DNA of 64,000 bases from contig NC_085891.1 in NCBI RefSeq assembly GCF_035222375.1, positions 1,922,001-1,986,000 of the forward strand, in the 5' to 3' direction. Positions 22,290-34,120 of the stretch are shown here, one piece after another (positions within the stretch are counted from its first letter, which is position 1; each line of letters opens with the position of its first letter). The position numbers and the translations under genes are program-made. Below the pieces are notes generated by a model. The model saw only the letters and a list, made by a program, of their open reading frames with translations. It was not told where the DNA came from and did no database searches. This stretch comes from Podospora pseudocomata. Lineage: Eukaryota > Ascomycota > Sordariomycetes > Sordariales > Podosporaceae.

Positions 22290-24094
22290 ATGGCGGACAC
22301 GACGGCGCCCATCGAGACAACGCCTCTCTTATTAAACAGTTCATCCACCTCCTCTGTCGAGCCCCCTTCATCCCCCGAGTCTGCCACCCGCCCTCCAAAA
22401 CCACAGCGCAATGTCACCTTCAATCCAAACCCTGTCTCCAAGACGATCGAGCCGGAGCAGCAATACCACACCCGGATAAGAACAGCAGGCAATCACCAAC
22501 ACCACCAACATCAACCGCCCTTATCGCCCTCCAGCCCCTCGGCCATCAGCACCGGCGGGCTCGGCGGTGGCCCGCCTATGTTGTCCGCCCTAAACAATAA
22601 ACTCCGCCGGCGCAATAGTCATGGGGGCGGAGGACCCAGCGGTGTACTTCCCGTGGCGGGCGCACCAGGACATCACCTACCCAAGATTGGCCCTCAACGT
22701 ACCACGAAGAACGCTCAGAAGCTCAAGTTGCTGCCGACCCCGGAGTTAGAAGAAGATGGAGCGGATGAGGAAAGTGGCAGGGAGGTGTACTCGCAGTACA
22801 CTCGCATCAAAGACCCAACTGCCCGCAGAGATGCCGCCCGTCTCGGCAAGGCCGACCGCCAGACACTGCCCAGGGTCACAGCCTACTGCACGGCGAACAG
22901 ATACCAGATGGATGGGCTTATGAGGTTCCTTAAAGGGAAGGGCAAAGGACGCGGCGCAAACCCGAAGCTGATCGACGAGTGCATCTACTCGCCATACAGC
23001 TATAGCTCCAAACAAGTCGAGCTCTCCCGGCAGGAACAAATAATCCAAGTCCACTCCACCCCTGAACGACGACACTCCACTGGCGAAGTTCCCGGAGCAG
23101 ACGGCGAGGGCTTCCATCAGCAAAATCTGATGGACCTCAGAAACGAGGCCGCAGAAGTGTATGCTTCCGAACAATACGGTAACGGTCCCCACCAAAGCGT
23201 CGACGACCTACAGCAACTGGGTGAAAGCGTGGTGGCAACAGAAGGTGGTGACCGTCTTCAACCAGTCGACTTTGACATCACCGTCCACACCCCAGAGGTC
23301 TTCTTCTTCAACTATGGTGTGGTGGTAATATGGGGCATGTCAGCAAGTCAGGAGCAGAGGTTCCTGAAGGAGATCACCAAATTCGAGCTAGAGAAGCTTG
23401 GCCCCAACGACGTGGAAACAGAAAAGTTTAACTTTTACTACACGCACGAGTATCAGCCGCGGATATACAACGATTTTATCACGCTGAGAGACAAGAGCAA
23501 TTACATGACCAAGCTGGCCATCTCGCATGCCCTAGCCCAAAGTGTCAAGGTACTTACCTCCTCCCCTTTCCCCCTTCCACCCACTAACCGAAAGAAATAG
23601 ACCTCCCTCTTTGAAGAACTCATCGCCTCCACAATCGAAGACTGCAAAGACATACCCTCCCAGCTCGCCCTTACTGGCAAGATTGACCTTTCTCGTAGAC
23701 AGATCAACATGCAGATTGGCGAGTTGTTTATTTTGCGGATTGGTGTGCACCTGAATGGGTCGGTGCTGGACACCCCGGAGCTGTTCTGGGTCGAGCCGCA
23801 GCTGGAGCCGGTGTATCAGGCGGTGAGGAGTTATCTAGAGATGGACCAGAGGGTGGGGTTGCTGACGGAGAGGTTGGATGTGATTGCGGATTTGCTGGCG
23901 GTGCTGAAGGATCAGTTGAGTCATGGGCACGGGGAGAAGCTGGAGTGGATTGGTGAGTTTTCATTCCCTGATATGAAGAACGAGACTGGATATTTTTGCT
24001 GACTGACTGGAAAATAGTTATTGTGTTGATCGCGGCGGAGATTGTGGTGGCGTTGGTGAATATCATTGTGGATTTGTATGTGGGTATTGATTAA
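22290..24094 (+). CDS. RMD1/DUF155-family membrane protein (Sif2/Sif3/Rmd8-like)
   Basis: Three exons, 22290-23549, 23601-23952 and 24018-24094, give 562 aa. The introns are 51 and 65 nt, with branches ACTAAC and GCTGAC. The N-terminal third is disordered, with a PLLLNSS segment and a basic stretch. The DUF155 core includes VTAYCTANRYQMDGLMRFL (residues ~196-214), PVDFDITVHTPEVFFFNYGVVVIWG, FYYTHEYQPRIYNDFITL, NYMTKLAISHALAQSVK, then after intron 1 a long helical part (SLFEELIASTIED, RVGLLTERLDVIADLLAVL, HGEKLEWI). Exon 3 adds only a hydrophobic C-terminal helix (VIVLIAAEIVVALVNIIVDLY). The family includes yeast Rmd1/Rmd8 and human RMND1. Yeast members are linked to sporulation and membrane trafficking. 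Subfamily assignment rests on the YCTA motif and C-terminal anchor. Confidence 0.85.
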
Positions 24095-24955
24095 TAGAAT
24101 CCCACAGAGGGGTAATATAAATAGGTAGAGAAGCGTGGGTGTGAAAGAGGAGTAGGGCGGGGGAGGGAGGATAATGAGCGGAAAAGGGGGGGTTCGCATG
24201 GCTGCATTTTCTACATATATACACTCTTGTATGCAGTTGTAGGAGTTTTTGGTGTGTGTTTGTGTTCGCGGGACATGCATACTAAGGCATAGGCTTGGAG
24301 TTTTTTTTTTTTCTATGCCTCTCTTCCCAATTCAAGACGAGTCTTTCACGTTGCAGGTGTAACTCTTTTCACTACCTTCACAACAAACACAGCACCACCA
24401 GAGAAGTAAAGGCTGTTGAGCAAGGTGGTTAAAATGAACGTTCCCATAGAGTCTATCAAGCTTTTTCAATGGCTGTTCTCAAACAAGACTTACAAACGGT
24501 TGGACCTTGTTCAAGGAATATCTAGTAGCTACAGTAACGCAAAGAAGAAGCAAAACCATAATCGAAGAAAAAAACCTAGTCGCCAAATAATGTACGCCTC
24601 AACACCACCCTCTTTTCTCCGTGGTCAGTCAACACGAACCTGCTCCCCGACCATTCTGTATTTCCCTTGTCGCTCCCAGACCCATAGAATGCGAGAAAAA
24701 AAAACACAAGGTTAGAACGACGAAGGCACCAAGCAACTGCCTCACCCATTGGGCGGGTAAAACACACGTCTGTACTTAAAGTGGAAGGGTGAACCATCCT
24801 TCCTCCACCTACTCGTCCTCCTCTTCCTCCTCTTCCATCACCACCGGGTTAGCCTGCGTCTCTTGTTCCATATGTTGCTCCTCCCCCCCGCTGCGCAAAA
24901 CGGGTATACTGCTTTTTCTCAGTGGTTCTTCCTCAGCCTTTGCAGCAGGGACACT
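24095..24955. other. Convergent 3' region with a coding-like echo
   Basis: Space between the RMD1-family gene and the HMG-box gene. Most is 3'-UTR-like with A/T runs. On the minus strand, 24908-24809 reads as an acidic peptide that ends in a stop and echoes the end of the HMG-box protein (QETQANP against QETQPNP). It is preceded by a CAG acceptor-like site at 24911-24909, so it could be an alternative last exon or a duplicated tail. Confidence 0.4.
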
Positions 24956-26017
24956 CTAATCATCCTCCGGATTAGGCTGCGTCTCCTGATCAGTATCGTA
25001 CTCCCCCATCTCCACATCCCCTTGGTCATCCTTTTGCTCCTCCTCCGTAGCATTTTCCGTACCATTCTCCTTCCCCTTCTCCTCCGCCTCCTCGCTCTCC
25101 TTCTGCCTCTTCGCCTCAGCAGCAGCAGTGGCAGCATCATACTCCCCCCTCTCCTTCTCATACTGAGCCATATTCTCCCCCGCCCTCGTCTCAAACTCCC
25201 CACGTTGCGTCTCGCTCAGATCTTTCCACCCCCGAGCAAGCTCATCATCGTCCACCTCCCGCCTTGACTCCTCCTGCTCGGCCTTATCGTCAGTAGCAAC
25301 ATCAGCAGAAGCAGCCGTGTTCCTCTCATTACAATAAAGCTCAAACGCATTCCCCGGCTTCTTAGGCGGCTCCTGATGATGCACCCCGTTCGCCCCCCCC
25401 CTATTCGCCAACGAAAAAGCATCACTCCCACTCGGCGAGTGACTCGCACCCCCAGGATTCTGGCTAATAAACTGGCTCGCTGGCAAAGACGACGACCCAA
25501 CCCCATTCCCACCAGCCTGACTACCCCCCGCCTGGCTCCCACTCCCATCAACAGGCAAAATGCTCGCCTTTCTATGGCCTCGCTTCAGTCTCAGCGGCTT
25601 CTCCTTGGGCTGTTTATCCAAACGCGAAGGGGTCAGTCGATCATCTCTCTCATTTTGTGACGGGTTGTTGGAAAGAGCGGCGGCGTTCAACAGTAGTCTT
25701 CTTGGCGATAAAGATGATGGTGATGAACTTACAGTCGGTGGTGGGCTCGGGCTGCCGTCAGAGTCCTCCACGTTTGTGCTCGTCCGCTTGGCGAGTTGCT
25801 CGAACAGAAAGACGCGCTCGAGGCGGAGCTTCTCGATCTGGCGCTTCAGGCGGTTGATGCGGACTCTAGAGGCGTCGTTGGCCTTTTCGACTTCGTTGGT
25901 GCGCTGGCGGAGCTTGTTGCATTTTCTGCGGTAGGCCTCCTCTACCGTTGGGGGGAGGGCTGGGGGGATTGCGCTTGCTGGGGAGAGGGCGAAGGTTTGG
26001 TCAGTGAAGTCGTCCAT
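24956..26017 (-). CDS. HMG-box protein, Nhp10/Nht1-like (INO80-type)
   Basis: An open frame of 353 aa. Residues ~25-78 form a basic coiled coil (AYRRKCNKLRQRTNEVEKAN, LKRQIEKLRLERVFLFEQL) like the N terminus of INO80 HMG subunits. Residues ~217-295 are an HMG box with PPKKPGNAFELYCNE, DDELARGWKDLSETQRGEF and an ENMAQYEKERGEY helix, split by an acidic insert. The C terminus is strongly acidic (GDVEMGEYDTDQETQPN). HMG boxes bind and bend DNA. A 123-nt segment (25732-25610) has a strong donor GTAAGT, a CTGAC branch and acceptor AAACAG, yet is in frame and free of stops. Splicing it would give a 312-aa form without residues 96-136. Nhp10/Nht1 identity is probable, not certain. It faces CCT8 across a divergent promoter. 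Confidence 0.7.
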   Translation of the reverse strand: MDDFTDQTFALSPASAIPPALPPTVEEAYRRKCNKLRQRTNEVEKANDASRVRINRLKRQIEKLRLERVFLFEQLAKRTSTNVEDSDGSPSPPPTVSSSPSSLSPRRLLLNAAALSNNPSQNERDDRLTPSRLDKQPKEKPLRLKRGHRKASILPVDGSGSQAGGSQAGGNGVGSSSLPASQFISQNPGGASHSPSGSDAFSLANRGGANGVHHQEPPKKPGNAFELYCNERNTAASADVATDDKAEQEESRREVDDDELARGWKDLSETQRGEFETRAGENMAQYEKERGEYDAATAAAEAKRQKESEEAEEKGKENGTENATEEEQKDDQGDVEMGEYDTDQETQPNPEDD

Positions 26018-26684
26018 TTTTTGAGCGGGGGAATCAATGGATGGTGGTGATGGTGATGATGATGGGGAGAAGATGGTGTTTTTGAAAAAAAAGAAAGGTT
26101 ACGGGGTGGTTAGATTGGGAGTTTGACGTAACGTACCTGGCGCCATGGTGGACGGTTGCGAACTAACTCGACCGGCGGATTACAGCGGCGTTGAGAATTG
26201 GGAAAGTTGAGAGCGTTGGAAGAAATAAAAACAAGAGTCGCAAAGAATAAATATGGCGGGGCGATAAATATCGCGTCAGCAATTGAAAAGCCTATATTTC
26301 CGATAGCATTTGGAGCTCGGGGCACCTTTTGAAGAGAGCAAGAAACGCAGGCCGGAATGAAGCACTCTGGGATGGATGGATCAAGAGACGTGAGAGTTGT
26401 AGTGCTTCGCGGCAGGCGCGACAAGGCTGAAAGGTCCAGACGGGGTCCACTGTTTTCTTGGGAGTTAGTGGATGGTGGGGTGCTGACTTAGCATGGCAGG
26501 GGGAGCTGCACGCACCCCAAGGCTGCCTACCGTTTTTGTTGACTTCAACTTTTTTTGCGGGCCTCCACAGCGGGAAACAGCGGGCAGCTCTTGGATCGTT
26601 TGGTTTAACTCGCTAACCTTGGGAACGGTCGACACCTCCTATCCATTCTAAGCCTCGCAACCCGCGAGAAACCTCACCACAGCC
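26018..26684. promoter_or_regulatory. Divergent promoter (HMG-box gene / CCT8)
   Basis: 667 bp between divergent starts. It must hold both core promoters and 5' leaders. No named element stands out. Confidence 0.5.
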
Positions 26685-28603
26685 ATGTCTCTCAACATCC
26701 CAAATGCGCCCAACGCCGGCCTTTTCAAGGGCGGCTATAACAAGTAAGTTTTCATTATCCCAAAGCTTGTGAACGCTGCCTGCCTTGCCCCCTTCCCCGC
26801 CTCATCTCGCCTCTGCCCCACCATGCACTTGTTGCTGCCCCTGAATGGCATCCCAACAACACATGGCAACCCAGCGCTGACCTATCTGTTGTTTTCTTTG
26901 TCTATAGCTACGATTCTGAAGATGGAGCTGTCCTGCGCAACATTGATGCCTGCCGCGCCATCTCGTCGACGGTCCAGACATCGTTGGGTCCCTATGGCCG
27001 CAACAAGATCGTCATCAACCATCTCCAGAAGATGATCCTCACCTCCGACGCCGCCACCATCCTCCGCGAGCTCGATGTTGTCCACCCCGCCGCTAAGCTT
27101 CTCGTCATGGCCAGTCAGCAACAAGAGTCCGAGATGGGCGATGCCACCAACCTCGTCATCGTCCTCGCTGGCGAGCTTCTCAAGAAGGCGGAGGAGCTTC
27201 TGCGCATGGGTCTCAAGACATCTGACATTGTCACTGGGTACGAACGGGCACAGAAGATTGCTCTCGACTTTCTTGATGAGCTCGAGATTGACAAGGTGGA
27301 GGATATCCGGACCCAGGACGAACTGAGCAAGGCCATCCGCACCGTCATCGCCAGCAAGCAGAACGGCAACGAGGAGTTCCTCTCCAAGCTCGTCGCCGAG
27401 GCTGTCCTCGCCGTCCTTCCCAAGAACCCAGCCAACTTCAACGTCGACAACGTCCGCGTCGTCAAGATCATGGGTGGCAGCTTGGAGCAGAGCCGTGTCG
27501 TCAAGGGTATGGTCTTCCCCAAGGAGCCTAACGGATCGGTGAAGAAGGCCAAGAAGGCCAAGGTCGGTGTCTTCACTTGCGCCATCGACACCAGCCAGAC
27601 CGAGACCAAGGGCACAGTATTACTACACAACGCCAAGGAGATGCTTGACTTCACAAAGGGTGAGGAGTCACAACTCGAGGCTGCTATCAAGGAGCTATAC
27701 GATGCCGGCATCCGTGTCGTCGTTGCGGGCTCTACAGTTGGCGAGCTGGCCTTGCACTACCTCAACCGCTATGGCATCCTGGTCATCAAGATTCTCAGCA
27801 AGTTTGAGCTCAGAAGAATTTGCAGAGTGGTTGGTGCCACACCACTTGCTCGTCTTGGCGCTCCCATGCCTGACGAGATGGGTACCATTGACGTGGTGGA
27901 GACACAGGAGATTGGCGGTGACCGGGTGACGGTTTTCAGACAGGAGGATGAGGCCACGAGGACAGCCACCATTGTGCTCCGTGGAGCTACTCAGAACCAT
28001 CTCGATGACATTGAGCGTGCCGTTGATGACGGTGTCAATGTTGTTAAGGCCATCACAAGGGACGCCAGACTGGTGCCTGGTGCTGGTGCTACAGAGATTG
28101 AGCTTGTTGAGAGGATACAGGCTGTTGGTGACAAGACTCAGGGTCTTGCGCAGTACTCCATCAAGAAGTATGCCGAGGCCTTTGAGGTCGTGCCAAGGAC
28201 CCTTGCCGAGAGTGCTGGTTTGGATGCCACTGAGGTTCTGAGCAGATTGTATGCTGCCCATCAGAAGCAGGATGGTTGGTCTGCGGGTGTTGACATTGAG
28301 GTATGCTCTTCTTGCCCTTTTTGCTACAGCTACAACTAACGTTTGATCCAGAACAACGACGGTACCTTCCTTTTGGATGCCGAGGAGGAGGGCATTCTCG
28401 ACTTGCTGGTGACCAAGCAATGGGCCATCAAGCTCGCCACGGAAGCTGCCCGGACGGTGCTCTCTGTGGATCAGATCATTGTTGCCAGGCAGGCTGGTGG
28501 ACCCAAGCCTCCTGGACCCAACAAGGTGAGTTCTTGTTAGATGATCGATGTGTCATTGATGACAGATGCTGACTTAGTATGACAGAACTGGGATGAGGAT
28601 TGA
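26685..28603 (+). CDS. CCT8: Chaperonin CCT/TRiC subunit theta
   Basis: Four exons, 26685-26743, 26908-28300, 28352-28525 and 28586-28603, give 547 aa, the normal size for the subunit. The introns are 164, 51 and 60 nt. The last exon encodes only NWDED and the stop. CCT8 is one of eight subunits of the cytosolic chaperonin ring that folds actin, tubulin and other proteins using ATP. Group II chaperonin signatures are clear: the N-terminal NIDACRAISSTVQTSLGPYG and NKIVINHLQKMILTSDAATI, the ATP-site segment GDATNLVIVLAGELL (Ala where GDGTN is the common form), SKFELRRICRVVGATPLARL in the apical domain, and VPRTLAESAGLDATEVLSRL in the equatorial domain. The theta type is supported by the start (LNIPNAPNAGLFKGG). 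Confidence 0.95.
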
Positions 28604-29054
28604 GGGATGTGCGCATAGCAAAATTACAAATGCTTGTGTGTGCTGGGTGGGAGTAGAAAAAGAATCAAATAACTGGGCGGATTAGACTAGAGTGAATTAA
28701 ATGTACAATGTCCATGTCCAGACTTATGCCGGAGTTTATGTTTGACGTTATCTGTAAGGGCCATAGAAATGTTGTTTTCGAGCCGGGTCACTATCAATTA
28801 TCTCTTTTCTTATGATCAGCCCCCCCGTTTTGTTACCATCTCGCAACAGAGACAAAAGCCCTTTTATACATGCTCTACAAGTCTCTTTCACAGATTATTG
28901 TACATTCCCACCCAGATAGACCAGTCACAAAACATTCCCCCCTATTTCCCCGAATGTTGTGCTTTTGTTTTTTGATGCCTTCCGCTTTCGTCCAACCAAA
29001 ACTAAATCATACACATACATACAATGCCCTCCGTCTCATGAGATGGGCAACTTT
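28604..29054. other. Convergent 3' region
   Basis: Space between the CCT8 stop and the mL46 stop on the opposite strand. Only 3'-UTR-like sequence is seen. Confidence 0.5.
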
Positions 29055-30263
29055 CTACCTCAACTCCACCATCCCCTTGACACTCTCCCACACACTCCTC
29101 GGCAGCACCTTCTCCATCTCCCTCTGCGTCAACCACCTAAACTCGGTCAGCCCCTGGGTATTCCCCGTCAGATCCGCCTGTCCAGCCATGATCCTCCCCT
29201 TGAGATAAAAAATCTTATCCCCCCTCTTGACGAGCTTCTTGGTCTCGGGTTCGATCTCGGGCTCAATCACCTGGTGAGCCACGGGCACACGGCCGACGAC
29301 CCAAGTGTTCATGTTCACACCGGCCGCCTCCGCAAGCGCTCTCTTGGCAGTCTATTTCCTTGGTCAGCACACACATCCTCACCAGTTTTGATGTAAGGAG
29401 GGGAAAAAACAAACATGATGCAACGCCTCATCAGTCTCAACTTGCCCCATCGGAAACCCCCACTTCCCCTCCCTCCCCTTCTTCACAACAAGATAAAGCG
29501 TCTCGTCCAGCTTCCTATCCAACCTAGTCTTATCCCCCTTCTCATCCGCCTCCGTCCTCCTCGGCATAGGTTTCTCCACCGGCACGATTTCTTCCGGGGC
29601 GATCAGTTCACCATCTTCACTGACCCTGACCTCTGCGTCTTTGAGCAGGACTTCTGTCAGCGTCTCCGGGGAAGAGGCGGTGCTACCGACGAGAACCTCG
29701 TCGTTCCAGGCCATGCGGCCGCGGGGGTTGTACCGCCCGATGTCCTTGGCCGGCACGCCGTGACGCTCCTTGAGCTTGATGCGCCACTCGAGGTCGTGGG
29801 CGGTGTCTTGCTTGAAGTAGTAGTCTTTGCGGAAGGGGGCGACGAGGCGCTCGTTGAGGCGTTTTTGGTAGAGGTAGAAGGAGGATTCGAAGGGGGTGGG
29901 GAGGCGGGTTAGGAGGGGGGGGCGGGTGAGGATGAGGGCGGATTTGATGCGGTAGGGGGAGGGGCCTGGGCCAGGGGTGGGTGGTGGTTGGGTGGTTGTG
30001 GTGGTGGGTTGTTCTGGTATTGGGGAGGAGGGGGCGGTTGCTTCGGCTGCGAAGGTACGTCTAGGGAGGAGGGTGGTGGTGGTGGTTGTTGATCTGAGGA
30101 GAGGAGCGGCGGTGGGGTAGGATCGTGCGCATTGGAGGCAGACTCTTTGTGAACCTTGTGAGAAATATCGTCAGTTCTGGATGTATAGCAAGAGAGCATA
30201 CCAAGAACAAAACCTACCCCTCAGAAGAGCAGCCGCTCCTCTACCTGGCGCCGCCGACATCAT
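29055..30263 (-). CDS. MRPL17: Mitochondrial large-subunit ribosomal protein mL46
   Basis: Three exons, 30263-30218, 30154-29415 and 29351-29055, give 360 aa. Both introns are 63 nt with CTGAC branches. Exon 1 encodes 15 residues. The join at AGG-G|GT gives a typical mitochondrial presequence: Arg/Ala/Ser/Thr-rich, no acidic residues, ending around LLPRRTFAAEA. The ribosomal-protein core follows: YRIKSALILTRPPLL, FESSFYLYQKRLNERL, FRKDYYFKQD, then the Nudix-like domain LDRKLDETLYLVV, GKWGFPMGQVETDEALHHTAKRALAE, and the tail DKIFYLKGRIMAG, FRWLTQREMEKVLP. mL46 (yeast MrpL17) is a structural protein of the mitochondrial large subunit that keeps a Nudix fold without the catalytic glutamates. A second in-frame ATG at 30260 directly follows the first. 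Confidence 0.9.
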
Positions 30264-32111
30264 GTTTTTATTTGTTCAATTCCTCCTCAGCAAGTCGGGT
30301 GCTGCCTTTGCTGTCCCCTTGTGTCGGTTTTCAAGTGTGGGGGGATCAAACTGCTTATCCTGCTCTCACCCACTCAATCTTCAATTCCTCTCCTTTCACC
30401 AGCCAGGTTCGTCCCAAAGCCGCGAACCACACTTTCCCGTCAACTTTTTGCAGGGGAAGGGTCCAAGCTTCCCGCTCACCGCCTGCCAGTTACCACCTAG
30501 CGTTGTCTACCCCACCAGGGGGTACTTAAAACTACTTTCCCAGCTGCCAAATTTTTTCAAACTTCTTTTCCTTTTCTTCTTCTTTACGGCACTTAATCCT
30601 TATCATCAGGGCATTTTATCTCTCCCAAAATCGTCATGATCATTAATCTGTGCCCAGAGAAGGGTTCGTAGCCCAGCAGCCTTTTTTCGCTAGCGGAGCC
30701 TGTTAATATGTTCTACTGGGCCTCGTTAGATAGTCGCTGCTGACATTTTTTGTATGATATTTGTGATTTGCTTTTGATTTTTGTCGTTGAGTCTGCCGAG
30801 TATCACGAGTCGCACGTAAATGCCATTGCTGTGACTGTAGGTATTCGGAAACAAGTGCCATCGTTCCGGATTGACTGCATACGCCAGTCTCGGTTATCGG
30901 TTGATTTTGGTTTGATGTTGAAGGATGAGGTGACCTTTTCCAGAGCTCGACCTGAGAGCGCGCTTACCCACACACACACTCATTGCCAGTTTCATTGCAA
31001 CTCTTGGATGGCACATCGAAACTTGCAACATAACAAGCCCAGTGGTGCCTTGTCATAAGCACCCTGAACTGTGAGCGCCATGGAGCTATCAGATCTCTGC
31101 TGAGATCTGGACGTCTCACTGTGTCAAGGTTCACAATTGTCTTTGACTCTTCGCAACACAAGATTGCCCGCCTGTAGAGGAACTTGAAGCGACTATCATA
31201 ACACTGAGTTTGTACCGTTACATCGTCAATAGCTGGCTCGTCGCCGGCTTGTCATGTTCATTGTGCCGCTAGCTGTAGCTTACTTGAAATCGTATATGCG
31301 TTGCAAATCTAAAGTCGTCGGTGAAGACAATCAATCTCATGATTTCATATCGACGGTCTCAAGCAAAGTGAAGCTGTCATCTACTCACATATACATTCAC
31401 AATTAAATAGTATCACAACATTATCACAATAATTACAGATTTACACCAACCTACATATCATTGCACACCATCCCCAACCAACAACACTTTCAGCCTCAAC
31501 CCCTCAACACATTCAATTCTCATCCACCCGCCTCACATATGATCCCCATCGGTCTATGTAATATTCATACATATAACAGCAAGCCTTGACCCCTAGTGTA
31601 ACAGATATATACATTTCCAGACCCTATCAAAAGTCCTCAACTCCCATCCGCCAGGCTATGCTAAGCACGAAAAGCCAGTTACAAAACCCCATGCAACCTT
31701 GCGATTCCAGCTCCCTCAACAAACGCCATTCAACTCCCTGATAGAAAACAGCAACAGACCAAGCGAAAGAAACGGAAAAACAAAAAGAAATGAGCTAGAA
31801 TGATAAAGGATACCGATATTCCTTCCTCTTCTGATAAACACCTATTTATCTCCCTCTCGCCTCAACCAGATAAATGCTCAGCCGTTGGGTATCCTAGTCT
31901 GCCCATACGTTTATGCCCAAATCGCTCCTTCCGATATGCTCCATGCCCATGGATGAAACGCCGTTTGTCATGAAAATCACTGCAAACCAGCAGTCGTTAT
32001 CGTCGTGGTCGAATCTGTGATAATAATTTTAGTCGTCATGCGCCGTACCGTGCCGTGGCCCGTATATGAAAAGGTGAAACGAGTAATGATGCCTGCCCAC
32101 TGATCAAAATC
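30264..32111. other. Promoter of mL46 and downstream region of the RING-PHD gene
   Basis: 1.85 kb without a supportable gene. The first ~350 bp probably hold the mL46 promoter. From ~31,380 to 32,111 the sequence is A/C-rich and AT-rich and fits a long 3' UTR of the RING-PHD gene. No repeats or RNA genes were recognised. Confidence 0.45.
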
Positions 32112-34120
32112 TCAAGCCTTGAGCGAGGCGACAGCTCGCGCCACCTCTTGGGAAGCTGTCTTCTCCCAGCTCTGTTTTGTATCTTCAGTGACGGCCGAAG
32201 GATCCTTAACTTCTTCGTAAATCAAACGCGATATGTCACGGTTGATCTTCTCGTATTGCTCCGCCGTGAGCTGTCGATCACGCCAGTGAGGGCGGAGGGC
32301 TGCCTTGACGATGCTGTTGATATTTTGTTTGAGCTCAAGAGGCAAGGTGGGGCGTGTCGGCGACACGTTTTCGGACCTTGGCAGCACAGCCGGACGATTG
32401 CGCCGAGGCTGAGGCTGCCTAAGCTCCAACGGCCGTGGATGCTGGCGCCCGCGAGGTTCCGAGTCGCTATTCTCGGGCGATGATCGGTTGTCGCGATGTG
32501 CGTGCTTGTGTGGCGATGTGGCTCGGGAAGGTTTAATGGAACTGGAGTTCGATGATGACGCCCGCGTTGGTGAGAAGTTCGCTGGTGGGTAGATAGGGGT
32601 GATGTGTGAGCTGAGCGTCATGTGCGGGGAACTAGAGCGCACAGGGGGAGGGGTAATGCATCCTTGACTGAGAGGAGAAGGCGAGCGAGCAGGTGACGAG
32701 ACATCATTCGCACCCGGTATGGGTCCATAGATATGTCGGAGGGTTTCTTCGTCGGAAGGGGTACTCATCTCGACCTCCTTCAGGAGCGAGGATAGAAACG
32801 AAGGGGGAATATCGGTCGTTGTTCGCGAGGCGGCCCCGGGGTTGGCTGATGAAGTGCCATTTGACTGCTCGGGCCGGTTTGAAGGCTCTGCTTCGGCTCT
32901 TGCGGCAGTAGACGATTCACCATTTTGGATTGTCGGCATTCGCCTTGTTCTTGGTCGCTTCAGCTTCCTTTCGGGCTCTGGGTGCTGTTCCTCATGGGGC
33001 TCGGCCGTGCCTGAGCGCGACTTTCTCTTCCTGCTCTCGGTGGTCTCCCTGGCCTTTTCCAACGCACCCCAGGCCAATGTCTCCTCGCGCGACTCTTGTG
33101 GGGGTGGTGGCGGCGGAGCTGGGCGAGCGAGAATCGGCATATTATTAACGAAAACATCTCTTGCCCCCAAGCGACTCGCAATGTTTAGGCGTTGCTGCCA
33201 GCGTTCGTGTTCCTGCCTTTCTCTTTCTCGTAGTTGCTGTGACCGGCGCAGGCCCTCAAAGACGACCTGATCGTCATCGTCCTGGTAGTCCAAGTCCAGC
33301 TCAAGGGCGTCCCAGATCCGGCCAGTGATGCGGCCCCAAGCACCCTGCCATTCATCGGAGCGAGCCCGCTGCCTAGCGCGTCGCATGCTGGCCTGGGTGC
33401 GAGGGAAGTAATACAGAGGGCGTGCGCTGTTCTCTTGGAGGCCATTCCCGGCGGCAGCAGGCTGGATGAGCTCGGGACCAAGTGAGTGAACACATTCCAT
33501 ACAAAACCAGGGGCCAGCTGGGATACGGTCAAGGCCGATGCAGTGCGTGTGATAGCATGCATCGCATCCGTCGCAAAGTAAAAGGACCTCTTCGTGGTCT
33601 GCCGAGTTGCACACAGGGCAGGGGTTGCTGACCACCACTTCTTCTTCTGGATTCTCGTCTGCCCACGCCTGTGGATCGAACTCGGGTACCTGCTTCTTGT
33701 CCTCGACTCGACGGGTGGACAAGTACTGGCCTAGTGAAAGGGATGCATCAGTAAACAATGCACTTCTTTCATGCTCAGGAAAGGTGTGGCAAACTTACCT
33801 CCGATTCTGTCATAGACCGTGACGACATGGAAGGTCTGGCGGCAGATGGGGCAGCTGTTTGCCTTTTCGCTCCATTCTCTCAGACAGACATCGTGTAGCA
33901 TGTGCCCACAGATGGGAATCTGTGCAACATGGTGCTCCCGGCCCCCGAGCGGGAGATCTTGCTTGCTGTTAAGTTCAGCAAGAGCATTTGGATCGGTGAC
34001 AGCAAGACGTGCATGCTCGGCCTCGAGCTCCTTGGAGAGGCGTTGTTGGGCGGGCGTTGTTGCATCTGGGTTGCTTTCGACCTCTAGGTTCTCAAGACAG
34101 ACGATGCACTGGTCAGCCAT
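32112..34120 (-). CDS. RING-PHD protein (Asr1/PHRF1-type ubiquitin ligase)
   Basis: Two exons, 34120-33799 and 33730-32112, give 646 aa. The 68-nt intron has donor GTAAGT and acceptor CACTAG. A RING finger uses C5, C8, C71, H73, H76, C79, C90 and C93. About 60 residues are inserted between the first and second cysteine pairs. A PHD finger follows at C145, C148, C160, C163, H168, C171, C184 and C187 (CPVC, CDGCDACYHTHC, WFCMEC). The middle is disordered, with basic stretches and SP/TP motifs. The C-terminal ~75 residues (LELKQNINSIVKAALRPHW, LTAEQYEKINRDISRLIYEEV) look like the SRI-type helical domain that binds the phosphorylated CTD of RNA polymerase II in PHRF1. Yeast Asr1 ubiquitinates Rpb1. 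A role in Pol II regulation is therefore likely here, by family inference. Confidence 0.85.
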
